From positions 1-17,482 of the forward strand of contig WFPH01000017.1 in assembly GCA_015487645.1 (NCBI GenBank): 17,482 nucleotides of DNA, given 5' to 3'. Below are positions 1-6,664 of this stretch, piece after piece. Made by a program: the position numbers and the translations under genes. This DNA is from Thermosulfurimonas sp. GTDB lineage: Bacteria > Desulfobacterota > Thermodesulfobacteria > Thermodesulfobacteriales > Thermodesulfobacteriaceae. The first letter of the stretch is position 1. Every line of letters starts with the position of its first letter. The notes beneath the pieces were generated by a model. It saw nothing but the letters and a program-made list of their open reading frames with translations, did not search any database and was not told where the DNA came from.

Positions 1-2966
1 ACAGCTCCAGGGGAGACCTTGGGACGGGGTGGTTTCTGGGGCTTGGGGTACTTGGCGGCCTTGTCCCGGATGCTGTCCAGAAAGGCCTCGATGCGGGTCA
101 CTACCCCGGCGTCTGCACTATGTTCGTCGATTTCGATCTGAAGATAGGGTTTGCCTCCCAGAAGTTCCTCAAAGAAGTGCTCGATGAAAGAATCCGGGCC
201 ACAAGAGAAGTTGGTGATGAAGATGGGGAAGAGCTGAGGATGTTCACGGCAGAAATGGGCTGCAAGCAGAATCCGCTGGCCGTAGCGCCAGTACATACCT
301 TCGAGGCCGTCGAGATCCTCTATCTCCGAAAGCGGTAGCATATCTACCGGGAGCCCCACTACGCCCAGACTCCGGATCTTGTGATGGATGGAAAGATTGG
401 CCCCGGGGTCAAAGGCGTTGTAAGGTCGCCCCACGATCACGAAGGCCACCTCGTCGGGCTTGAGCCCTTCGAGGACCTCGCGTCCCCGCGCTCTACACCA
501 GCGGTAGAAGTCTTCCTGAGTCTTTTCAGCGGCCGAGAGGGCCTTTTTCATCTCCCGCCAGGAGACCCCTAGCTTCCGGGCGAGATCTCGAAACTCCTCC
601 CGAAGGAGACTTCCCCCGGTCCCGAAATGGAAAACCGGAGAGATGGCCTCGGCCCCGAAATCTTTGAAGGAGATGGAGGCATGGACCGCCCAGGGGAACC
701 CCTGAACATAAGGGCAGATCTTTCCGCTCTTGAGTTCAGGATGGTCTGAGGGGAGGTCCGTGATCTGGGGGATGAAGATACGCTTTACTCCACGCTTTAG
801 GAGGTCAAGCACGTGGCCGTGGGCTAGCTTGACCGGGAAACAGGTCTCGGCCGCCACGATCTCGCACCCTTCCTTGATGAGTTCCTTGCTCGTGGGCGAG
901 GAGAGCACCACCCGGAAACCTAGTTCCTGGAAAAGGGTGACAAAGAAGGGAAGACGCTCCCAAAAGAAGAGGGTCCGGGGGATACCTATTTCGCCCCTGG
1001 GGAAATCGCCTTCTTCCCTGAGATAGGAAAGGAGCTTCCTTTCGCGCTCAAGAACCAGATTCGGCAGGCTCTCCGGGGGTTTGCGGTGTTCCACCTCGTA
1101 GCGCTCGCAGCGCCCCCCATAGTAATACGGGGGATTGCCCTCCACCGAGACCTTGTGGATCTCGCAGCGATTGGGACAGGCCCGGCACTCGAAGGTGGAT
1201 ATGCGATATTGCACCCGGGTGAGATCAAAGCCCTTGAAACGGCTCTTTTCCCAGGTGTGCTCGTTTTTGGCCAGCAGGGCCACCCCGATGGCCCCGGTGA
1301 CCTCATGGTGGGGAGGCACATAGATGGGCCGCTCAAGAACCTTCTCAAAGGCCGCCACTATGCCTTTATTGAAGGCCGTGGCTCCCTGGAAGAAGATCTT
1401 TTGACCGATCTTGCGGTCTTCTACCACCTTGTTGAGGTAGTTGTAAACGATGGCATAACAGAGCCCGGCAATGAGGTCTTTTTTGGGGAGACCCTGCTGC
1501 TGGTAGTGCAGGAGATCGGACTGCATGAAAACCGTGCAGCGCTCTCCCATCTTGAGAGGGGCCTCGCTCTCGAGAGCCATTTCCCCGAACCGTTCTATAG
1601 GCACCCCCAGGCGCACGGCCTGTTCTTCCAGAAAAGAACCTGTGCCGGCGGCACAGGCCTTGTTCATGGTGAAGTCCACCACGGTGCCCTTCTCGAGGCG
1701 GATATACTTGGAGTCCTGGCCCCCGATCTCAAAGATGGTGTCCACCTCGGGGTCCAGGGCCAGGGCCCCCATGGCCTGGGCCGTGATCTCGTTGCGGATG
1801 ATGTCCGCGCCCACGAAGTCCCCCACGAGATAGCGGCCGGAACCCGTAGTCCCCACCCCCAGGACCTCCACCTCCCGCGGGAGTTTTTCCGCGAGTCTGG
1901 CCAGTCCTTCCTTCACGCTCTCGAGCGGCTTTCCGTGGTGGAGCATATAGACCTTGGCCACCAAGGCCCCGTTTTCATCCAGGGCTACCAGCTTGGTGCT
2001 CACCGAGCCCACATCGATACCCAGATAGATCCTCTCCACCTGGGCCGGAGCCACCTTGGGAGGGATGTAGACCGAGCGCATGGGGGAGAGCTTGGGGAAA
2101 CGCTGGGGAGAGGGCTTCCTTTCCCGGAGGTAGGCCCGAAGGATGTCCGAGCCCCGGTAGGGGGAAGCGGCCCGACCATCAAGCCCGTAAAGGGCCGCTC
2201 CGATGGCGCCCATGATTCCGTGATGCTCCGGGATGATGAGTTCCTCGTCCTTGAGACCGAAGACCTCCTTGATGGCTCTGCGCACGCCCAGATTGGCCGC
2301 CACTCCGCCCTGAAAGACCACCGGCGGCTCCACTTTCCGACCTTTGGCCAGGTTGCTTTTCAGGTTCCGGATAATGGCAAAACAAAGCCCGGCAATGATC
2401 TCGTGATCCGGAACGGCAGCCTGTTGCAGGTGGATCATGTCCGACTTGGCGAAAACCGTACAGCGCCCGGCGATGCGCGGGATATTTTCCGCCTTTAGCG
2501 CCAGACGACTAAACTCCTCGATGGAGTAACCCAGACGGGCGGCCTGTTGCTCAAGGAAAGCGCCGGTGCCCGCGGCGCAGAGGGTGTTCAGCGCAAAATC
2601 CGCGATCCGGAACCGGCCTTCTTCATGTTTGATGAAAATGAGTTTGGAATCCTCACCGCCGATGTCGATGATGGTCCGGGCCTCGGGATGAAAGTGCTCC
2701 ACGGCCCGGGCATGGGCGATGACCTCGTTTACAAAGGCCGCGCCCAGAATCTGGGAAATGAACTTTCCGGCGGTCCCGGTACAGGTAATTCCGGAAAGTT
2801 CAGAGCCGAAACGCGCTTCCACCTCGGAGAGCAATCTCTCCGCGGTTTCTACCGGCTGACCGTGGGTCTTCTGATAGACCTTGTGGATGAGGTTCCGGTC
2901 TTCATCGAGGACCACAATCTTGGCCGTTCCGGAACCCACATCAAGCCCCACATAAAGCCGCCCCAT
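1..2966 (-). CDS. giant acyl-CoA dehydratase activase, tandem BcrAD/BadFG domains (3' end missing)
   Basis: Partial: 988 codons are visible and the frame is still open at the left edge. Residues about 4-290 and 312-570 are two BcrAD/BadFG-type ATPase domains of the acetate kinase/Hsp70 fold, which in 2-hydroxyacyl-CoA dehydratase and benzoyl-CoA reductase systems pass an ATP-driven electron to the dehydratase. Seen: LDVGSGTAK, DIGGEDSK and CAAGTG (C130) with CTVF (C169) in the first; GIDVGSVSTK, EIGGQDSK, CAAGTG (C438) and CTVF (C477) in the second. The paired cysteines match those holding the bridging 4Fe-4S cluster in HgdC. A third region follows (DUF2229-like), opening with C594-x2-C597-x3-C601-x18-C620, then a dehydratase-subunit-like part (SCGPDSF). 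The family commonly exceeds 1,400 residues. ATG chosen for AAGGGGG 6 bases upstream. It lies 24 bases after the kinase gene, probably in one transcript with ftsY. The substrate cannot be told from sequence; a role outside known fermentations is possible. Confidence 0.9.
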   Translation of the reverse strand, partial: MGRLYVGLDVGSGTAKIVVLDEDRNLIHKVYQKTHGQPVETAERLLSEVEARFGSELSGITCTGTAGKFISQILGAAFVNEVIAHARAVEHFHPEARTIIDIGGEDSKLIFIKHEEGRFRIADFALNTLCAAGTGAFLEQQAARLGYSIEEFSRLALKAENIPRIAGRCTVFAKSDMIHLQQAAVPDHEIIAGLCFAIIRNLKSNLAKGRKVEPPVVFQGGVAANLGVRRAIKEVFGLKDEELIIPEHHGIMGAIGAALYGLDGRAASPYRGSDILRAYLRERKPSPQRFPKLSPMRSVYIPPKVAPAQVERIYLGIDVGSVSTKLVALDENGALVAKVYMLHHGKPLESVKEGLARLAEKLPREVEVLGVGTTGSGRYLVGDFVGADIIRNEITAQAMGALALDPEVDTIFEIGGQDSKYIRLEKGTVVDFTMNKACAAGTGSFLEEQAVRLGVPIERFGEMALESEAPLKMGERCTVFMQSDLLHYQQQGLPKKDLIAGLCYAIVYNYLNKVVEDRKIGQKIFFQGATAFNKGIVAAFEKVLERPIYVPPHHEVTGAIGVALLAKNEHTWEKSRFKGFDLTRVQYRISTFECRACPNRCEIHKVSVEGNPPYYYGGRCERYEVEHRKPPESLPNLVLERERKLLSYLREEGDFPRGEIGIPRTLFFWERLPFFVTLFQELGFRVVLSSPTSKELIKEGCEIVAAETCFPVKLAHGHVLDLLKRGVKRIFIPQITDLPSDHPELKSGKICPYVQGFPWAVHASISFKDFGAEAISPVFHFGTGGSLLREEFRDLARKLGVSWREMKKALSAAEKTQEDFYRWCRARGREVLEGLKPDEVAFVIVGRPYNAFDPGANLSIHHKIRSLGVVGLPVDMLPLSEIEDLDGLEGMYWRYGQRILLAAHFCREHPQLFPIFITNFSCGPDSFIEHFFEELLGGKPYLQIEIDEHSADAGVVTRIEAFLDSIRDKAAKYPKPQKPPRPKVSPGA

Positions 2967-2990
2967 ATTATGCCCCCTTAGGGAGATCCT

Positions 2991-3629
2991 TTAAAAGGTA
3001 AAAATAGTTTTAAAATGCCTTTCCGGCAAGGTGTGAAGGAGTTTTTGGTAAAGACTTTGGCCGGTATCTTCCACATTTACCCTAAGAGTGAGGATGGGGA
3101 TTCCCCGGGCCCGATAAAAATCTTTCAACGGTAGGGTTCTTTCCCGATACCAGCGGAGCTTGCGGGCCACGAGGGTTTCGGTGTCATCCTGACGGTGTCG
3201 ACGATCGCCCGCCGGATCCCGAGAAAGCCGCTCACGGAGGTTTTTTTCGTCCAGGGAAAGTTCCAGGGCGAGCCGAAGGTCCACCAGAGGAAGGAGGTCC
3301 CGGGCCTGGCCTTCGTGACGGGGAAGCCCGTTCAGGAGGAGAAGGTCCTCCTCGCGGGCTCCTTCTCTTTCTAGGAAGCTCCGGAGGATCTTTTCGGCCA
3401 GATAGAAGTGCTCGTCCTCCAGGAGGAGGCCCTCGGCCAACACCCTCCGGACAAACTCAACCTCCTCGGGAGTAATTTCCGGAGGCGCCTCCCCGCGAGC
3501 GATTCTTCGAAGTTCGGCTCCGAAATCGAAATGGTGCACCCGGACCCCGTAGAGCCCGCAACTTTTCAGGGTTTCACCCAGAGGAGTCTTACCTGAACCA
3601 GTGGGACCAATGAGATGCAGGGCCTTCAT
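2991..3629 (-). CDS. adenylate-kinase-like nucleoside monophosphate kinase
   Basis: 212 residues. A P-loop, GPTGSGKT (8-15), opens the protein. NGLPRH (100-105) sits where adenylate kinases have DGFPR, and RQDD (146-149) followed by ETLVARKLRWYRERTLPL resembles the R-x-DD segment and the following helix of adenylate kinase. Between the core and RQDD there is only a short connector (about 130-145), so the mobile LID, with or without zinc, is absent or minimal as in short-type kinases. The likely activity is phosphate transfer from ATP to a nucleoside monophosphate in the cytoplasm, but the substrate is unclear because the NMP-binding motifs are altered. Its ATG overlaps the ftsY stop as ATGA and has no purine-rich ribosome site ahead of it, which suggests translational coupling. 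It could equally be a diverged kinase-like regulator. I would not assign adk. Confidence 0.75.
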   Translation of the reverse strand: MKALHLIGPTGSGKTPLGETLKSCGLYGVRVHHFDFGAELRRIARGEAPPEITPEEVEFVRRVLAEGLLLEDEHFYLAEKILRSFLEREGAREEDLLLLNGLPRHEGQARDLLPLVDLRLALELSLDEKNLRERLSRDPAGDRRHRQDDTETLVARKLRWYRERTLPLKDFYRARGIPILTLRVNVEDTGQSLYQKLLHTLPERHFKTIFTF

Positions 3630-4621
3630 GGAAGGAGGGCGTCCACAAAGGCTTTCGGTTCAAAGGGAGCCAGATCTTCCATCTTTTCGCCCAGTCCCAC
3701 GAAGCGAATGGGGAGCTTGAAAAGGTGGGCTACCGTTACGGCGATCCCGCCTTTGGCCGTGCCATCCATTTTGGTCACAATAAGGGAGTGAAGTTTTACC
3801 GCCTCCCCGAAGAGTTTGGCCTGGCTTACAGCGTTCTGGCCCGTAGTGGCATCGAGCACCAGGATATTCTCATGCGGAGCTCCGGGGACGACCTTTCCGG
3901 CCACCCGGACCATCTTTTTGAGTTCTTCCATGAGGTTGTACTTGGTATGGAGGCGGCCGGCGGTGTCCACCAGGACTACGTCCACCCCTCGGGCCTTGGC
4001 GGCCTCCAATCCCTGATAGACCACGGCCCCGGGGTCGGCCCCCTGGGCCTGTTTGACGACCTCAAAGCCCACCCGCTCTCCCCAGGTTTCAAGCTGCTCG
4101 ATGGCAGCCGCCCGAAAAGTATCCGCAGCCACCGCCAGCACCGAAAAACCGCGGCCCTTGAGATGCCAGGCCACTTTGGCCAGAGTGGTGGTCTTACCCA
4201 CCCCGTTGACCCCGATGAAAAAGATGACCGCCGGAGTAGCCTCCGGGGGAAAGGGCGGGGCTTCCAGGGAGAGCATCTTCAAGACTTCTTCCCGTAGACT
4301 GTGCTTGAGTTCGCTTACTTTTAAGGGCTCTCCGAGCATCAGTTTGCGTCGAGAGGGTTCCAGCAGCTTGGTCACGGTCTCGATACCGATGTCGGCCGTG
4401 ATGAGGATCTCCTCGAGCTCCTCTAAAAAGGCCTGATCCACCAGGCGATCGATCTCAAAGAGTTCTCCCAGAGTCTCCTTGAGACGATCCCGGGTCTTGG
4501 AGAGCCCGGCCTGGAACTTCTGCCAAAGGCCCTTTTCTTCCTTAGAGATTTCCGACTCAGGAGGGGTGGAAGGAACTTCTTCCCGGGGCTTTTCCTTTTT
4601 TCTACGGAACCACTTGAGCAT
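3626..4621 (-). CDS. ftsY: signal recognition particle receptor FtsY
   Basis: 331 residues from the chosen start. FtsY is the membrane-associated GTPase that docks SRP-ribosome complexes at the Sec translocon. Seen: a basic N-terminus (MLKWFRRKKEK) and short acidic A region, an alpha-helical N domain (about 30-120), then the NG GTPase with G1 GVNGVGKTT (137-145), the insertion-box motif DTFRAAA (167-173), DTAGR (219-223), TKMDG (283-287) and GLGE (309-312). All GTPase motifs are intact and the length is that of short bacterial FtsY. A start 10 codons further upstream (4651) is open, but it would overlap the presumed divergent promoter; the internal ATG gives the typical MLKWF start with AAGG eight bases before it. 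It heads the run ftsY, kinase, activase and diverges from ilvE. Confidence 0.96.
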   Translation of the reverse strand: MLKWFRRKKEKPREEVPSTPPESEISKEEKGLWQKFQAGLSKTRDRLKETLGELFEIDRLVDQAFLEELEEILITADIGIETVTKLLEPSRRKLMLGEPLKVSELKHSLREEVLKMLSLEAPPFPPEATPAVIFFIGVNGVGKTTTLAKVAWHLKGRGFSVLAVAADTFRAAAIEQLETWGERVGFEVVKQAQGADPGAVVYQGLEAAKARGVDVVLVDTAGRLHTKYNLMEELKKMVRVAGKVVPGAPHENILVLDATTGQNAVSQAKLFGEAVKLHSLIVTKMDGTAKGGIAVTVAHLFKLPIRFVGLGEKMEDLAPFEPKAFVDALLP

Positions 4622-4684
4622 TCTTCCGCCTTGCGTTAAAGGTTGGACCATACTTTATTATCAATTTTCCGACGAGGCAAGAAA
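4622..4684. promoter_or_regulatory. divergent ftsY / ilvE promoter region
   Basis: This 63-base AT-rich gap separates two divergent genes, so both promoters must lie here or in the adjacent 5' ends. A TATTAT hexamer on the plus strand (4656-4661) overlaps GATAAT on the minus strand (4657-4662); each matches the sigma-70 -10 consensus at five of six positions and is a sensible distance from its gene (23 and 35 bases). The -35 elements are poor: TTGCGT at 4631-4636 with a 19-base spacer on plus, and no clear one on minus. GAGG at 4674-4677 serves as the ilvE ribosome site. The assignment is by position and motif only. Confidence 0.4.
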
Positions 4685-5755
4685 ATGGAGATAGAGCTCA
4701 ACCTGGTACCAGAGGATCGTCGGCGGCCGATTCCAGAACTGAAAAATCTGGTCTTTGGAAGACTTTTCACGGAACATATGTTCGTAATGGAGTACGACTG
4801 TGAGCGCGGGTGGCATTCAGCCCGCATCGAGCCTTACTCCCCCATCACCCTGGATCCGGCGGCCATCGTGCTGCACTATGCCCAGACCATCTTCGAGGGT
4901 CTCAAGGCTTACTATGGGGTGGACGGGAAAATTCGGCTCTTCCGCCCCTGGGAGAACATGCGGCGCCTCAACCGGGGAGCCGAGCGTCTGTGTATGCCCA
5001 AGGTAGATGAGGAGTTCGTGCTCTCGGCCATCAAAAAGCTGGTCCTCATCGACCGGGACTGGATCCCCCGGGAGAAAGGAGCCGCCCTCTATATCCGGCC
5101 CTTTATGTTCGGCACTGAACCCTCCCTGGGGGTCAAGCCCAGCCATACCTATCTGCTCCTGGTGATCCTTTCTCCGGTGAGCGCTTATTACCAGGAAGGT
5201 TTCAATCCGGTGAAGATCTATGTCACGGATGAGTTCGTGCGGGCCGCTCCGGGAGGCACGGGGGAGGTCAAGGCCGGGGGCAACTATGCGGCCAGTCTCA
5301 AGGCCGCCGAGGTGGCCAAGGAAAAGGGCTACACGCAGGTGCTGTGGCTAGACGCGGTGGAGCGGCGCTACGTGGAAGAAGTGGGCACCATGAACATCTT
5401 CTTCTATTTCGAGGACGAGTTGGTCACCCCCGCCCTTTCCGGAAGCATCCTGCCCGGGATTACCCGGGATTCGGTGATACGACTCGCGCGACACTGGGGG
5501 CTTCCGGTTTCGGAAAGGCGTCTGAGTATCGAAGAGGTTATCAAGGGCATTGAGAGCGGAAGGCTCAAGGAATGTTTCGGTACCGGGACCGCGGCCGTGA
5601 TCTCCCCGGTGGGGGCCCTACACTACAGAGGCCGGGAGTATGTGATCAACCAGGGCGAGACCGGGCCGCTAGCCCGCCGGCTCTTCGATGAACTTACGGG
5701 CATCCAGTACGGGGAAAAAGAGGACCCCTTCGGCTGGACCCTGATTTTAGACTAA
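4685..5755 (+). CDS. ilvE: branched-chain amino acid aminotransferase
   Basis: 356 residues, PLP fold-type IV (class IV aminotransferase). It interconverts Leu, Ile and Val with their 2-oxo acids using glutamate/2-oxoglutarate, the last step of branched-chain amino acid synthesis. Seen: FEGLKAYYG (70-78) and R87 near the cofactor, the Schiff-base lysine K196 in EVKAGGNYAASLK, and the EEVGTMNIFF segment (231-240) with the cofactor-binding Glu, then GTGTAAVISPV (299-309). The GGNYA motif and length place it with the longer BCAT type shared with eukaryotes rather than the roughly 310-residue E. coli IlvE type. An upstream in-frame ATG at 4643 is rejected: the internal ATG has GAGG seven bases upstream and gives the expected N-terminus. 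The stop overlaps that of the convergent TPR gene by 3 bases. Confidence 0.95.
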   Translation: MEIELNLVPEDRRRPIPELKNLVFGRLFTEHMFVMEYDCERGWHSARIEPYSPITLDPAAIVLHYAQTIFEGLKAYYGVDGKIRLFRPWENMRRLNRGAERLCMPKVDEEFVLSAIKKLVLIDRDWIPREKGAALYIRPFMFGTEPSLGVKPSHTYLLLVILSPVSAYYQEGFNPVKIYVTDEFVRAAPGGTGEVKAGGNYAASLKAAEVAKEKGYTQVLWLDAVERRYVEEVGTMNIFFYFEDELVTPALSGSILPGITRDSVIRLARHWGLPVSERRLSIEEVIKGIESGRLKECFGTGTAAVISPVGALHYRGREYVINQGETGPLARRLFDELTGIQYGEKEDPFGWTLILD

Positions 5756-6228
5756 AAGTCCACGATCTTTTTGGCCTTGGCGGTCTCTCTTTGTACGGCC
5801 GCGGCCTTATCGAGATCGAAGTCGGCCAGTTCCTCCTCCCCCAGATCCCGATAGACCTGGCTGCGGGCCATAAAGGCCGCAGCGTAAAGGGGTTCGATGT
5901 CGATAGCCCGGTTAAAAAACTCCAGGGCTTTCTCTAAGAGGGCCCTTTTGTCCTCCTCCTGGTCGGTGAGCTGACTGCGACGGTAGAAGATCTGGCCCAT
6001 CCGAAAATGGAGTCGGGGATTTTCAGGTTCGAGGGAAAGGGCTTTTTCGAGATCGGCCTCGGCCTCATCCAGACGTTCCAGTTTGAGATAGGCTGCGGCC
6101 CGGGCCTGGTAAGCCTTGGCCATCTGGGGATCAGCCTCGAGGGCCTTAGAAAGATACTCGATGGCCTCTTCGAAGCGTTGTTTCATAAGGAGAAAAGCCC
6201 CTTCCTCGAAAAGTTCCTGGGGACTCAT
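5752..6228 (-). CDS. small tetratricopeptide repeat protein
   Basis: 158 residues without signal peptide or membrane segment, so probably cytoplasmic. It consists almost wholly of TPR helices: repeat 1 about 3-36, repeat 2 about 37-70 (AKAYQARAAAYLKLERLDEA), repeat 3 about 71-114 with a small insertion (QLTDQEEDKR), and a final repeat about 115-146 (AAAFMARSQVYRDLGEEELA). TPR arrays are protein-binding scaffolds; no catalytic motif or partner domain is present, so no specific role can be assigned. GGAGGG lies five bases before the ATG. It stands alone on this strand, tail to tail with ilvE and head to head with the tRNA cluster. Confidence 0.85.
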   Translation of the reverse strand: MSPQELFEEGAFLLMKQRFEEAIEYLSKALEADPQMAKAYQARAAAYLKLERLDEAEADLEKALSLEPENPRLHFRMGQIFYRRSQLTDQEEDKRALLEKALEFFNRAIDIEPLYAAAFMARSQVYRDLGEEELADFDLDKAAAVQRETAKAKKIVDF

Positions 6229-6268
6229 GGAAACCCTCCACCGTTAAGGTTTTGAGCTATGAAGTTAA

Positions 6269-6304
6269 CGTCAAACTGCCGGTCTTACAAGGTTGAGTTT
6301 GACG
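6269..6304. repeat. perfect 9-bp inverted repeat in TPR/tRNA intergenic region
   Basis: CGTCAAACT at 6269-6277 is the exact reverse complement of AGTTTGACG at 6296-6304, with 18 bases between. It lies in the 102-base gap between the TPR gene (minus) and tRNA-Ser (plus), where both must have their promoters. It may be an operator for a dimeric regulator or form a hairpin in a transcript. No T-run follows, so it does not look like an intrinsic terminator. The right arm ends 27 bases before the first tRNA. The function is unknown. Confidence 0.45.
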
Positions 6305-6330
6305 AAAATTTAGGTAATTTGAGAAGGTGA

Positions 6331-6419
6331 GGAGGGGTGCCCGAGTGGTCGAAGGGGGCGGCCTTGAAAGCCGCTGAGGGCCTTAGCGCCCTCCGGGGGT
6401 TCGAATCCCTCCCCCTCCG
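6331..6419 (+). tRNA. tRNA-Ser (anticodon UGA)
   Basis: An 89-base class II tRNA. The acceptor GGAGGGG pairs with CCCCTCC (6412-6418), followed by discriminator G (6419). The anticodon stem GCGGC/GCCGC encloses loop CTTGAAA, giving anticodon TGA (reads UCA and other UCN codons). A long variable arm (GAGGGC/GCCCTC) is the serine hallmark, and the T arm is GGGGG-TTCGAAT-CCCTC. The next bases are CAG, so the CCA end is not encoded and must be added by tRNA nucleotidyltransferase. It is the first gene of a three-tRNA group. Confidence 0.96.
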
Positions 6420-6465
6420 CAGGGCTTGATAGAGGGAAAAAGTCTGGCTAAACTGGAATTAACCC

Positions 6466-6555
6466 GGAGGGGTGGCCGAGTGGTCGAAGGCGCTCGCCTG
6501 CTAAGCGAGTGTGCCCCCAAAAGGGGCACCGTGGGTTCGAATCCCACCCCCTCCG
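6466..6555 (+). tRNA. tRNA-Ser (anticodon GCU)
   Basis: A 90-base class II tRNA. The acceptor GGAGGGG pairs with CCCCTCC (6548-6554) with discriminator G. The anticodon stem CTCGC/GCGAG holds loop CTGCTAA, anticodon GCT, reading AGC/AGU. The long variable arm is GTGCCCC/GGGGCAC and the T arm is GTGGG-TTCGAAT-CCCAC. Unlike its two neighbours, it is followed directly by CCA (6556-6558), so the 3' end appears to be encoded. It lies 46 bases after tRNA-Ser(UGA), with which it shares the acceptor stem and most of the D arm. Confidence 0.96.
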
Positions 6556-6571
6556 CCAATCAAGTCCTCCC

Positions 6572-6644
6572 GCCGGCGTAGCTCAACTGGCAGAGCATGG
6601 GATTTGTAATCCCAGGGTTGAGGGTTCAAGTCCCTCCGCCGGCT
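6572..6644 (+). tRNA. tRNA-Thr (anticodon UGU)
   Basis: A 73-base tRNA. The acceptor GCCGGCG pairs with CGCCGGC (6637-6643) and the discriminator is T (6644). The D arm is GCTCAACTGGCAGAGC. The anticodon stem TGGGA/TCCCA holds loop TTTGTAA, anticodon TGT, reading ACA and related Thr codons. The T arm is GAGGG-TTCAAGT-CCCTC. CCA is not encoded (next bases CTG). It lies 16 bases after tRNA-Ser(GCU) and is probably cotranscribed with it. The gene ends 20 bases before the stop of the convergent chemotaxis gene, leaving little room for a terminator. Confidence 0.96.
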
Positions 6645-6664
6645 CTGTTTAAAGACGGAGCGGC

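Noticed and set aside
1086..2498. 470-codon open frame on the plus strand
   Set aside because: It lies wholly opposite the activase gene, whose minus-strand frame carries conserved ATPase and cysteine motifs. The plus-strand product has no recognisable domain and is rich in His/Gly from codon bias.
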